NCBI GenBank assembly: GCA_034008185.1
Contig: CM067091.1
Coordinates: 6,737,799 to 6,801,798, forward strand
Reading direction: 5' to 3'
DNA from: Gorsachius magnificus
Lineage: Eukaryota > Chordata > Aves > Pelecaniformes > Ardeidae
DNA: 64,000 bases
Shown: positions 1 through 10,934 of the stretch, one piece after another
Numbering within the stretch: position 1 is the stretch's first letter
How the letters are laid out: the number at the start of each line of letters is the position of its first letter
Position numbers and translations under genes: made by a program
Notes under the pieces: model-generated
Seen by the model: only the letters and a program-made list of their open reading frames with translations
What the model was told of the DNA's origin: nothing
The model's database searches: none

Positions 1-3000
1 ATTTTTGTGAGTGCTGGTGTTTTAAATAATCCAGAAGAACAAACCCCCGATACAAAAATGCTGGCCTCCTCTTTTAGGTCACTTCATTTTTAAGCTTTCT
101 CCCTCCCTCCCCCAACCACGGCTCCAGCTTTGCCGTGTAATGGTACCTGTATTAACGAAACACTTAAGAATGTCTCCAAACACCACAAATCAGGTGGCTG
201 CTTGCGCATGCAAGTGCTGTAGCTTCATGGAAGAAACAAGCGTGATTGATTTAGAACAACTGAAACAATCACAGTCATTATAAAGCCATTCAAATTGCAA
301 CTTTCTTCCCTTCAATCCCAAAAATAGAGCAAGCACACTCGAACGTTTAAACGAGATCTTACCCTAAAAGCAATTACTCACAAGGTGAAGTGCCTGGTAC
401 GCACCAGCACTTTCAAGACAAATACACAGATATTTGAAGCTAGAATAATGGAGAAATCTTTTAATTCGATCGGAGCATGGTATTGAACTTGCTCTTCCCA
501 GACGCGCTCCCAGAAGTTGCTTGGGGGGCACTCGGTCACCCGTACCACACACCAGACAAAACATGGCACCCCCAGAAGTTCTTTCTTTGAGACAAACAAG
601 CAAGCTCATACAAACCTTGAGATTACTTGCTTTTGAAGAATACAAAGAATCATAGCCCACATCACTCATAAATGAAAGTGATGCTGATCTGCCTGTTAAA
701 TATGTATAATATTGCACCACATGATGGAAAAACATGAATCAAAAGCCCTCAGCAGCACAGTTTTACACCACAGAAAGCCGCAACTGCTGACACAGCCTTA
801 ACTACAGCAATCTGAACCTGCTGTGATGTGACAGCGGTGCAAGTAAATCTGCTTTTAAATGTCTACTATTACTACTTCATATGTGGCATAAAACTACTTA
901 CTAAAAATGTCAATGCAATTTACTTCAGCTAAGGTGAAGCAACACTGTTTTCTCTTCATGTATCAAAAAAAAGGAAAAAAGCTACAGGAGCGTGTCCTTA
1001 TCCCAAGCAATTCCAATAAACTGACCCTCCTAAAAGGTGGGGTTTTTTGTTTTTTAAATCCAAAGTGAAAGGAAAAACCTGATTTTCTAAAACTGCTTAC
1101 TACCTGAAATAAAAGGCAGACCCTCATCTTTCTCCTCCTTTCAGCTGCACCCCGCATCGCTTCTGAAGCCCGCTGGATCCTCCCAGCTGGCTCTGCAAGC
1201 CCCTCTCTGCCAGGACCAGCATGAAGCCCACCTCCAGGGCGTTCCCCAGGTGCCAATTTTTGCCCCCACTACTCATCAACGGCTGGTGCTGGAGCCCAAA
1301 AGCTCGATTCGCATGTGCCAAGAAGGACCTCAAAGCGGCTCTCCTGCCCTTTGCCAAGGCAGGCTAGAAATCCACGACACGTGGATGGGCGGGCAATCCG
1401 TCTGAGCTTGACCTGCGGCTGCAGGGTCGATTTGGCAACTGCTTCGGAGGTTCCCAACGAAGAGAGACCTGCTCAACTCTTGCTCCGCTCTCCACTCAAC
1501 AAATTAAGTTGATGGTTTGGCAGCTTTCTGAATTTCACATCACGCAATTGCTTCGTATGAGCAGATGTGCTCAACGTCAGCTCATTGCACCTCATCGCTC
1601 CTCCAACGTCTCTGGATGAGCGAGGTCGGGGCAAGCAGGCATTGACGTGAGCAGCCACAGAGGAGGAAACACATGAAAAACTGATTCCTGGCTTCAGCTT
1701 CTGTTGGAATAAAGAATCCAGTGTGTCCAGCCCTAAAAAACGCTCCTGAAAGTTAACTTTTAGACTTCTCGTGATCCATCCAGGCTGCTCACTCAAGCCA
1801 TACGCTCGCCTGCACAGTAGCCAGGAAGGGGAACGGCAGAGAGGCAGGCAGCGCTCTGCCTCCCAGCCCCACTCCAACGAGGCTGAAATAAGACACTCGT
1901 TTAAATGAGTCACTGAAGTTACAACCTCAACAAATACTTGCATTTCAATACTCAAACTACTTAAACGCAGGACTTGGTAGTGTTTCTTCTACATTTCTGC
2001 ACTAATGAGAAACACTGCTGACAATCTCTGGTCTTCAAGCACAACTGAATGCCTTAAAGCAAAAAGAAATTAAAATCTCCCCTTATTCACCCTAATATTA
2101 GCAAAAGCAAAAAAAAATAATCCACAAATCCACTGGAATTAAAACCAATTCATAGCAGGTCACCTTACTGTTACCTACATGCACTGGGTATCATTATGTC
2201 ATGACACCAATTTGGGCTTTTTTTTTTTTTTAATACCAATTGCTCTAACTGAAATTAATGGGCATTAAATATTTGAGGGGGGGGATGGCACAGGGAAATC
2301 AAATTGCTTCTCTTTGGGCAACAAATACAGACTTTGAACCTAGCTAGATGAAAGAAATGAAGTCTGAAGCTTTTAGTTTCAATCTGTGTCCCTCAATCCG
2401 TTGGAGAAGTTAGATCCCTCTGGCTTGCAGATATTTTTGAGGATGAAGCCCTGAGTTCTCAAAAGCCGGTCAGGGTGATGCAGGATAGATACGTACACAG
2501 GTAGAACTATTTTTTAAGCTAGAGAGATTGCAAATTGGTTTTCCCATCAATGAAAGCGTGCAGCTCTTCGAGTTACTACAGCTGGCTTTAGCATGTTTTC
2601 CGAAGATAAAAGAACAGGCTGAAAAGTCCAATTTTCTGGTCACGTACTACATACACTATTGCCACGCACGGCTCCGGTTGTCAATGCAGTTCTGAGTGGG
2701 GTAAAAAATGAACACGAAAACTATGAGCGTAAAATTAGAAACTGCAACTTGGAACAGAGAATCCTATAGAAACTGGATTTTTATTTTCCCATCCCTCTCT
2801 CAGGCAAACATTGCTTTCATCCTTTGAATTGCAAGCTTAAATTACAATTAGCAGCAAGCAAGACCCAGCTAAGCTTTTAGGACTCCGCTGTATCACATTG
2901 CAGTTTCATCCTCTTGCTCAAGCATTTCAGCTTAACTGCTAAAATACCAAACGCCTCATCTCCCGCCGGCTGAGCGCCAAAAATAGCCCACAAATTTCCA

Positions 3001-5337
3001 GAAGAAACTGAAGGAATCTCTCAAGTCAAACACCTCGTGGTAATTTTTAATCGTTTGCTAAGCACTACTAAAAATAAATCGTGGAGAAAGGATCAGAGAG
3101 CGAACAAAGCAAACGGCAGAGCACCCTGGCAGAAGCACAGCACGAGGCTATCTCAAGTAGAGAAACAAAACATAGAATCATAGAATCATTTAGGTTGGAA
3201 AAGACCTTTAAGATCATCAAGCCCAACTGTTCCCCTAACCCTGCCATCCCACCACTAAGCCCTGGCCCTAAGCACCACATCTGCCTGGCTTTTAAATACC
3301 CCCAGGGATGGGGACTCAGCCCCTTCCCTGGGCAGCCCCTTCCAGAGCCTGACAGCCCTTTCGGGGAAGAAATTTTTCCTGATGTCCAACCTAAACCCGC
3401 CCTGGTGCAACTTCAGACCATTTCCCCTCATCCTATCACTTGTTCCCTGGGAGAAGAGGCCGACCCCCCCTGGCTCCCCCCTCCTCTCAGGCAGTTGTAG
3501 AGGGCGATCAGGTCTCCCCTCAGCCTCCTCTGCTCCAGGCTGAACACCCCCAGCCGCTCCTCCTAAGACTTGTGCTCCAGACCCCTCCCCAGCTTTGTGG
3601 CTCTCCTCTGGAAATGCTCCAGCAACGCAACATCCTTCTTGTAGTGAGGGGCCCAAATCTGATAGCTCAGGGGAATTTTTTGTCAAACTGGAATTTAATT
3701 ACAAAACAACAGCAGCCTGTTGAATGAACTTCAGAATCTACAACAGAAGGAACTAAATTGTTGAGTTAATCTCACAAACACAGACTGAGCTCTCTCTAAC
3801 CCACAGCTGGAGCAATCTGCCACAGACGTGGCAAACACCAAGGTGATCGACAACTCAATTCCATTATCTGAAGTTTCCCATATTCCTTCTGTTACCTGCA
3901 ACTTTTGAACTCTGTCTCCCCCAAGTGAAGTTACAAAAATTACTTTAGCTCTGGAATAAAGTGTATCCCCTACAGAGGGCCTGAATTTTAGATCCAGGCA
4001 GGCTGTGCCCTCTTCCCCTCTATACCTGTTACCGTTCGTGCTTAAGATGCCACAAGTTTGGGCCACTCAAGCACGCCCAGACATCGCCTCCTGCACCCAC
4101 GTCACAGACGATTTCTAAACGCCGGGCTGGGGTTGTAGGGCTGGTCCTTGGTGGATATTTTTCAATAAAGACAAGTCCGTTAGCCATGTAACGTGGGGAG
4201 TTCTACACCTGCCAAGAACATTCAGGGTTTTTTTCCAACATCTGTGGAACAGAAATATTGAATTTGGAAGCTTTAAACAGCAACACGAAAACAGTCATCC
4301 CATCCTGTTCCACCTCCCCCTCCCCCCAAACCCCCCACTTTCAAGGATACACAGTGGGACTGGAAGACACGAGTGCTCAAATATTTCAGGTACAGGCAAT
4401 CTTCACCACCACCTGAAGCTGTGTTGGTGATAACACTGACACGTGCACTTTCTTTAATAATGGCTTTTATTCATCTTATAAACCTATTACAGGTCCACCC
4501 ACGACTACAACCAGTGTTTAAACTTAACGAGCCTTTTTTTTTTTTTTTCCTAATGCCTAAGGACTGACTTTTACAAGAGATTCCTCACCTCAACCTCTAA
4601 AGCAAAAATAATAATTGTCTCTCCTGGCTAACAACAATAAAATCCATATTCCACTCACGCTTCCTAAGCAAGACTTCCAAGTTGGGTTTCTTGTAAAAAG
4701 TAAAGACGCCAACACTCACGAGGCTGGCGGCTTCAAGCGTTGGGGGGAAAAAAAAAAATCCACCAAAAATAGCAATTTGTTTTCTCTTGAAAAAATCCAC
4801 ACTTGAATGCCTTGGGCAAGTCCTGGTGGAGCAGGGCCCAGAGGCGGCAAGGGCTGGGTGGCCGGAACAGCAGGCAGGGAGGAACGGGCAGGGCAGGACT
4901 CTGGGGGGCTTTGGGGTGGCATGACCTCCCCCCCCGGGGTGCTGGCGGCCTGGGGGCTCCCCCAAAGACCCCCCGCTGCCGCAGCGGTGCCCCCAAGGAG
5001 GTTTAGGGGGGTTGCTCCGGTGTACGGCCTGGCTCACCCTTGGGTGCTCATCCTGGGGGCGCAGGGGACCCCTCCCCTCCCCACAGAGATGACCTGCCCC
5101 CTCCCGCAGCCCCCCAATAACTGAAGTGGGGACCCAGCCGTGCCCCCCCCCCCCCGTTGCCATGGGAACCCAGGCGTCCTGCCCCTCTCCCGCCACAGAA
5201 ACCCAGGCGTCCCGCTCGCCGCCCCCCGCCCCGGGACTCAGGCGTCCTGCCCGCCCCTCCCGGCCGCCGCCCGGGGCCGGGCCGGTGGGCGCTCCGCCGG
5301 CTGAGCGGCAGGAGGGGCCGGGCCGGGCCGCGCTCAC
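1..5337 (-). other. SRSF4: SRSF4 intron 1 (partial)
   Basis: This stretch follows the SRSF4 exon 1 donor and contains no recognisable coding exon. Long AT-rich parts (about 1-950 and 2000-3060) look like ordinary or mildly conserved intron. It holds a truncated CR1 copy (3171-3660), several A/T homopolymers (for example about 2218-2232 and 4535-4548) and a GC-rich, CpG-island-like part from about 4820 to the exon. Short open frames here have no recognisable domains. Confidence 0.8.
3171..3660 (-). mobile_element. CR1 LINE, 5'-truncated, 3' end
   Basis: About 490 bases of a CR1 non-LTR retrotransposon in SRSF4 intron 1, inserted so that its sense strand is the minus strand. The plus strand begins with the complement of the terminal ATTCTRTG-type octamer repeat (CATAGAATCATAGAATCAT), followed by the well-known avian CR1 tail: GGTTGGAAAAGACCTTTAAG, 'ccctgccatcccaccactaa', 'ttttaaataccccc', 'ccttccagagcctgacagcc'. 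It extends farther 5' (to the segment with 'ctgctccaggctgaac' and 'gctcctcctaagacttgtg') than the second copy at 12305. The open frames across it are shadows: this is the 3' UTR/tail end with no complete reverse transcriptase. Confidence 0.95.
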
Positions 5338-5444
5338 CCGTTCTTGAGATCCACCTCCAGGATCTTGCCGTAGCCCTTGAAGAACCGCTCCACGTCCCGC
5401 TCCCGCGCCTGGTAGCTGAGGCGGCCGATGTAGACCCGCGGCAT
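5338..5444 (-). CDS. SRSF4: SRSF4 coding exon 1 (N-terminus of RRM1)
   Basis: Encodes the first 35 codons plus two bases of serine/arginine-rich splicing factor 4, a nuclear SR protein that binds exonic enhancers and promotes splice-site choice. The peptide starts MPRVYIGRLSYQARERDVER and continues to FFKGYGKILEVDLKNG; VYIGRL is the RNP2 strand of the first RRM. It matches vertebrate SRSF4 essentially residue for residue (recalled family sequence). The ATG is at 5444 in a CpG island. The exon ends AAC GG followed by GTGAGC (5337-5332), so the last Gly codon is split. No exon continuing with the expected YGFVEF peptide is visible at lower coordinates, so exon 2 lies left of the window. SRSF6 (SRp55) has a closely similar start, but the neighbouring MECR and PTPRU favour SRSF4. 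Confidence 0.94.
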
Positions 5445-5665
5445 CGCGCCCGGCGGGGCGGGGGGGGGAAGGGGGGCGGCCCGCGGGGGCGGGGCTGCAA
5501 CGGCGGCGGCGGCGGAGCGCGCGCGCCGGGGCGGGGCGAGGCGGCGGCGCAACGTCACGGCGCCGCGCGGGGAGGGGAGGGGAGGGCGAGGCGGTAAGCG
5601 GAATACGTCACGGAAGGCCACGCCTCCCGCCCCGCCTCCCGGCCTGGCCTCGCGGCTCTTAAAGG
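5445..5665 (-). promoter_or_regulatory. SRSF4: SRSF4 CpG-island promoter and 5' UTR
   Basis: Very CpG-rich sequence directly upstream of the SRSF4 ATG, with many GC boxes (GGGGCGGGGC-type) and a short CGG/CCG run at about 5502-5515. Read on the minus strand there are two TGACGT cores (plus-strand ACGTCA at 5552-5557 and 5605-5610), which fit CREB/ATF half-sites. No TATA box is evident, as expected for a housekeeping splicing factor. The exact transcription start cannot be placed. The island continues into exon 1 and on to about 4820. Confidence 0.75.
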
Positions 5666-5717
5666 GGCAGAGCCCTCCATATGAGGGCGCGTGGTGCGTC
5701 CCGCCTTCCCTGTGGGG

Positions 5718-6222
5718 AGGAGGTGTCGGTCCCCCCCTTCCCCACATGCCGGGCACTGACGGGGGTCCCCCTGTGTCAGGGGGCCTGTGGGGTCCCCACC
5801 TGCCCGAAGTGCAGGGCATGGGTGGGCACCTCCTTCCCCGTGGGTCTGGGGGCTCGTGGGGTGCCCCCTCCCCATGTACGGATTTTGTTGGGGTCCGCTC
5901 CGATGGGCCGGGGGTCCGGGGGGGTCGCCCTTACACGGCGATGATGGGGGTTCGTTCCCCTTCCCATGAATCTGGGGGCTTGTGGGGTGCCCCTTCCCCA
6001 CGTGCCGGCAGTGGAAGGGTGGGGGTCCCCTATGTGCCGGGGTGCTTATGGGGTCCCCTATATGGCAGGGGCTTGAGGGTGCCCCCTCCCAATAATGCCG
6101 GATACTGATGGGCTCCTCCTTCCCCAAATGCAGGCAGGGGTGGGGGTCCCCCATCCCCACACCCTGGGGTGCTCAGGGGTCCCCCCCCATGGCATCCCCC
6201 CTCCCTGGGGACACCCCATCCC
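5718..6222. repeat. Degenerate G/C-rich minisatellite upstream of SRSF4
   Basis: About 500 bases built from diverged units in which G-runs and C-runs alternate (GGGGTCCCC, GGGGTGCCCC, 'ccttccccatgtgccggg', 'gggggcttgtgggg'). Spacing is irregular at roughly 35-90 bases. Long open frames on both strands come from this biased composition and carry no domain. The alternating runs can form hairpins or G-quadruplexes close to the SRSF4 promoter. Confidence 0.6.
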
Positions 6223-7986
6223 TGGCTGCGTGCAGCCATTCCTCATCCCCACTGCTGAATGACAATGTCCCTCCCGCAGATCCCAAAATACCATTTTGGG
6301 GGTCTTGTTTTTATCATCTCAGTCGACGCCTCACACGCCTCGGTCACACCAAACCCCAGCAGTGGCTCTCAGGAACATTTCAGCTTTAGCAGCCACCACC
6401 CCTCAAAAAAACCCTCACCGTCACCCCCCTAAAAAATTAAAATTGGGTATCTGCAACGCCAGCAGCTGGATTTCCAACCGTGATCCTGCTTGTTTGACAA
6501 GTAGAATTAAATTTAATTACTGATTCCTGCGTGCCCTGGTGTAGGAGTAAGCGCTCGGGAACATTTTGTGAAAGCAAGAGTTCTCTAAAGCCTGTTAGGT
6601 TTTATTGCCGAGTCAAATAAACAAGGGGGATAAAAGCTTTGCGTTAATTTTTCTGTTTTATGTCGTGCTTAATAGTGCTCTTAACGATCTCAAAGTCCTT
6701 TTCTGGCTTTTTTTCCCCCAGTTTATTCGTTGATTGGGAAAGCATTGGGGCACGCGATGCTGCCCTGCCTCCAGCGCCGGCGGCTTTGCTGCGGGGATAA
6801 TGAAAATACAAAATATCGGGGGGGTTAATAGTGATGGGAGAGCAGAGGTCCAAGTGCGAGGGGTTACGAGGGGGTAAAATACCTTTAGTATGGCCCGGCA
6901 AATTTAGCTGCTAACATGGACTGTGAGTTTTGATTTCAAACTGGTTTGCTCTTCCAAAAGCAAACACAGTTGTAGAGGAGCCCCTCCAACCTTGAGCAAT
7001 GTCCCTGCCTGACTACCCTTCTGCTTGCTCTCCGGACCCAGAAAATGCCTGAAAATGAGGGTACAATGCTTAACTCCCCCTTTTCACTCCCCAAAAACCA
7101 AGCGGGAGGAGCAAGACTCCCCCCTGCCGCAGTAATTTTACGTATCAGCGTTTTCCATCGCATCTCACCCTCCAGGGAGGTAAACGTGCCGCTTGCGGCT
7201 CTTCCCTGCCATCAGCAAAAGGCAGCCATGGAGCAGAGCGGCCGTTTACCACTCTCCACCAGCGATACTCAAAAAGTCCCCATGGGAAAGAAAACATATT
7301 GCTTTGATTCCAAAACTGCGGGATGCTCAGCTGGAGGATGGCATTACCCGAGTCACGGCGTGGTTCTGCACCACGGCCATGCAAGAAATAACTGAAACCC
7401 TTGTTTGAACTGCTGCACCAGTTTATTTCAATTGCAGGATGTATTTAAGGGGCATTTCAATTATACTTCATCCTATGGAGCAGCACGGAGAGCCTGCTGA
7501 AAGCCAAGAGCATCCCCTGGGTACATGCACAGCCACGACAGAAGCAGCGCTGCTGAAATCCCAGAGCGGGGGTTATCCCGCAGAAGAGGGGCCACGCATT
7601 TCTGCACAGGGGGAAGGTGCCCAAGGGAAAAACTTCAGGTCTGGGGCACTTTGATGCCCAGCGCTGCAGCCTTCCCCACCCCTCCACGGGCACCGGCTGC
7701 CAGCGGCACTGGGACGCAGCACTGCCCCAGCAGGACATCCCAAATGCAAATCCACTTGGATTCAGTTCTGGGCTCAGATCAGCTCTCCCCATGAAAAGAA
7801 AACCGGGCTTTGTAGCAATGTCTTCCGTCTCCCACTTCCTGTGCCAGGAGATGGGTGCCACGCTGTGATGTCATCGTGATGCAAACAGGCATCACATTGA
7901 CGTCGAGGAACTTCCCAGGAGCCGGTGCCACAGCCCTTCATTCTGCTGACCTGCAGGACCAAGCCTGGCCGGTTGGGGAAAGGGCC
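6223..7986. other. Intergenic region, no gene seen
   Basis: This lies between the SRSF4 promoter repeat and the HSF-like gene. It contains an AT-rich portion (about 6400-6720) and otherwise unremarkable sequence. Short open frames have no recognisable domain. The promoter and 5' UTR of the HSF-like gene at 7987 should lie in its right-hand part, but no TATA or CpG island marks them. Confidence 0.5.
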
Positions 7987-8543
7987 ATGGCTGAAAGTTG
8001 CAGCCAAGCTGGGAAAAAAGAAGATAAAATGGAGCCGCCTTCACCAGGGACATCCTCGGCCTCCAGCCCCAAGCAGCCAGGTTGGTGGGAGGCTTCAGCT
8101 TCTCCTGACCATCCAGGAGCTGATACGGGAACAGCCTGGGATGCTGCCACTGGGCCTCTCGCAGAAGAAAACACCTTTCAAGGTTCGCCTGATGAATCCT
8201 GGGCCCCCATCACAAGCTGTCATTTCCGGGAGGAGATCTCTGCCACCCCCAGCCAGTCTTCAGCCTGCTCCTTCCCCGGGAAGCTCTGGGAGATCACCAG
8301 CAGCCATCGCTTCCACTCAGTCTGGTGGGGCAACGATGGAAACTGCATCGTGATCGGAGAAAAACTCTTCAGGAAGGAAGTGCTGGGGAGGAGGGGACGC
8401 CCGAAAGAGCTTTGCAAACGGAGTCCATGGGAGGCTTCATTCTCCAACTTAACCTCCACGGCTTCTGCAGAATGGAAGGCAACTATCTCCCATCTGCCTC
8501 CATCACAGAGCTGCAAGCAGCAGCAGGTTCTGCTCTGGGCGAG
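7987..8543 (+). pseudogene. HSFY/HSFX-like heat-shock factor, exon 1 (frameshifted)
   Basis: A relative of the HSFY/HSFX heat-shock transcription factors. The ATG at 7987 sits in a GCCATGG context and opens an N-terminus MAESCSQAGKKEDKMEPPSP. The winged-helix DNA-binding domain starts at 8272 (about residue 96): FPGKLWEITSSHRFHSVWWG, then NDGNCIVIGEKLFRKEVLGR, which fits the family pattern FPxKLWxIVxS..FxSxxWxxxGxCIVIxExLFKKEVL. Near 8395-8397, in a G-rich run, homology shifts frame by the equivalent of one lost or two gained bases. It continues as TESMGGFILQLNLHGFCRM, the family's recognition helix (usually SFxRQLNLYGFxK). At 8442-8444 Leu replaces the helix Arg that contacts DNA in canonical HSFs. 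The exon ends CTG GGC GAG before GTACGT, in phase 0. It could be a decaying pseudogene, or a live gene with one base-calling error. Confidence 0.8.
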
Positions 8544-9183
8544 GTACGTCGGTTCCTCCGCACACCAAAGAACCCTCGGGACGCGCCGGGGGGAGAGGTT
8601 CATGTTCAGAAAAAATAAGACTTTACAAGGTAGGAGATGGGGGTGGGAGAAAACGGCTGCTTTTGTCTCGCGGGTCATTTTCAGGAATTGTCCTACACAG
8701 AATTTCAAGGAGCAGAAATGCTGACAAAATAGGGTTTGGTTATTGCTGCTGACTTTAGATCTGTGGAACCCATCATATCATGGGGGTTTTGTGCTTGCTC
8801 TGTACCTGGCTGCACCAAAACTGTCAATCTTCTTGTGGCATCTGCTGAATGCCGACAAGATACACGTCAGCATTATTCCCAACATGTCCATTCCACGCTG
8901 AGGTGCCTGAAAACCAGTGGTACTTGGGTTTCTCCATCAATTTTTAGGCTTGGAAAATCCTATACTGCTCTGCTCCCAATGCCAAAAGCACAAGGGTTGT
9001 TATGATTTAACAAAACCATACCCCAACATTTTATCCAGCCAAAATTTGAGATTTAAAATGCCCCAGAGAGTCCTTTTCAATAGCAAAATTTGTCTTTTCT
9101 GGTACAGATACATAGATACCGAATCTGTCTCCCTCCTTCTTGCAAATGATGGCACCTAAACTCCCTTCCTTTGCATTTTGTAG
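8544..9183 (+). other. Intron of the HSF-like gene
   Basis: A 640-base intron with a GTACGT donor and a pyrimidine-rich acceptor ending TTTTGTAG, phase 0 on both sides. Joining at these sites gives ...SALGE followed by LLFYYNPFFKRDD, which aligns with the continuous HSFY segment that leads into the FYYNPNFKR motif. Its presence argues that the locus is not a processed retrocopy. Confidence 0.72.
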
Positions 9184-9333
9184 CTGCTCTTCTACTACAA
9201 CCCTTTCTTTAAGAGGGATGACCCCAACCTCCTCAGGATGTTTGCACAAACCGCTGGTGAAAGAAAGAGAGCCCCAGCTGCAGCCCCACGGGGCGCCAAG
9301 TTGAAGGAAGACCATTGGAGAAGAGGACGATGA
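9184..9333 (+). pseudogene. HSFY/HSFX-like heat-shock factor, exon 2
   Basis: The exon begins just after TTTTGTAG and reads LLFYYNPFFKRDDPNLLRMF, then AQTAGERKRAPAAAPRGAKL and a TGA at 9331-9333. The FYYNPxFKRxxPxLL signature follows the DNA-binding domain in HSFY proteins and is otherwise rare, so this links the exon securely to exon 1. With this stop the product would be about 235 codons if the exon 1 frame were continuous. Human HSFY is about 400 residues, so either the stop is premature or the avian gene is short. A possible plus-strand AATAAA is at 10380-10385. Confidence 0.78.
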
Positions 9334-9830
9334 CCTGGTGCTCAGCCAGGAGTGGCAGCAGCGGAGGAGGAGAGAGACACCCAGACGTCCGCAACCACCA
9401 GCCCCACGCCGACCAAGCCACACGCTGACACAACCGCCCAGGCGGGCGGCGCTGGTCCATCCCCACCAAACAGCGCTGCAGCCACAGCCCCGCTGGCATC
9501 CAGGAGGTGGCTCCAGCTCCATCCATGCCATGGCTGCACCGTGTCACACCGCCTGCCCCAAACCGTCCCTTCGCACCAGCCATGGGGCTCCCTGCACTCC
9601 CACCTGGGCAGGCCAGTTTGGCTGCTCTGCAGGTCCCTGGGGCTGGCCTGCCTCCATTCTGTGCTCCATGGCTGGCGATGGCAATCCTGATGGCAGCTTC
9701 TGGCCTTCCCATGGCAGGGCCGCCGCACGGCCAAGCTCCAACCCACGGCCACTGCCCAACCTGCACCGGCGGAGCAAGCACCGCAGCTGCCGGTGACGGG
9801 GCTGGACCCTGGCGGGGGCTGGACTGAAAA
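9334..9830 (+). pseudogene. Possible decayed C-terminal part of the HSF-like gene
   Basis: After the TGA at 9331 the same frame stays open from 9334 to 9690. A second frame (about 9470-9827) gives a proline/alanine/methionine-rich peptide (for example PAMGLPALPPGQASLAALQV and PPFCAPWLAMA) of the low-complexity kind found in HSF C-termini. The frame change would need another indel. I cannot prove homology by eye. It may instead be 3' UTR. Confidence 0.35.
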
Positions 9831-10934
9831 ACAGCAGAGAGCTTGGGTAGCCAGGACGCGTCCGAGAGGTAGGAATACACTGGTACAGGAATAAGTAATG
9901 ATACCCTGTTTGTTGTTCTCCATAATACATCTTTTCAAGTTGCCTCCTCCTGTCTCTACAGTCCCACAGTCGCTGTCCTGACACCCGGGGCGGGAGTTGC
10001 CTGCAGGGACATGAAGGGTTGGGCTCCAACCCATGCAAGCCAAAGGGCCCCAGGCCCCAGCGCTGCACTCAGCAAAACCCAGCCAAAGGCCAGCCTGGGG
10101 CTAAGCCAGGAGCTGCACCAGTACCCAGGGCCGCTCCAACCAAACCAATCCCTCACGGCTCCTGGGGAGTCCATGCCCCTTCCTCCTCCGGCTCTTCTGG
10201 ATTTTCATCCTTCTGGCAAGTGTAGATGAGACTGGTTGTGGCTCTGGCTTTACTGGTGGAGCCACTGGAGGAAGCAGAGGTAGAGGCATGCATCACACTC
10301 GCATCTCAGGACTGAACTGTCCTCTTCCAACCCCAAGCCCAGGGGCAAGCAGGACACAGTTGGCCACCAATTTGGGGGGAATAAATAACCCAGAGTTTCT
10401 CTGCCATTTCAGTGGACCTCAAAAGGCCAGGCAGGCATCCCCGACCCAGGCACCAGCCCCTCACCCCAGGGCTTTGCTGTCCATGGGGCTGAGGAACATC
10501 ACTGCTGAGGATCGTAATTAACACCAAAAATTGAAATTAAAATGAACAGCGTGTTGCTTTGAAATGGCTTTTGAAGGGACCCAAGGCTCTTGTCTTCCTG
10601 CCCTGTTTCCCTGAGGATGAGCCTCATCCTTCCCATTGCAGTAACGGGGGGGGGGAAATGCGTCTGTCTTGGGGCAGACTTGGCTAAGAAATGCTGGGTT
10701 TGGTGCCTGATGGGCACTCATAGGGCAGAGCCAGCCCTGTCTGCCCAAAACCACATCCATCCTGCAGCTGCTTTTAGCAGGATCCTAACTGCTTATGTGC
10801 AATTGTAATCAAAGCTTTACAGGATGGAAAATCCTTGGGATTGAGGACAGGGAAAGGGCCAGGCAGCAAGGGAGCCCGGTGCATTGGGTTTGCCCATTCT
10901 TGATGCCACGTAACCCCCACCCACCCTCACGCAC
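9831..10934. other. Intergenic region, no gene seen
   Basis: This lies between the HSF-like gene and the inferred 3' end of MECR. Nothing recognisable codes here. It contains the AATAAA at 10380-10385 noted for the HSF-like gene and a G9 run near 10647. Confidence 0.5.

Noticed and set aside
1..5337. Search for SRSF4 exon 2 or a poison exon in intron 1
   Set aside because: No stretch encodes the expected YGFVEF continuation in any minus-strand frame.
7987..9333. The idea that the HSF-like sequence is a processed retrocopy
   Set aside because: It keeps an intron with proper GT-AG ends and matching phase, and no poly(A) tail follows. A duplicated gene fits better.
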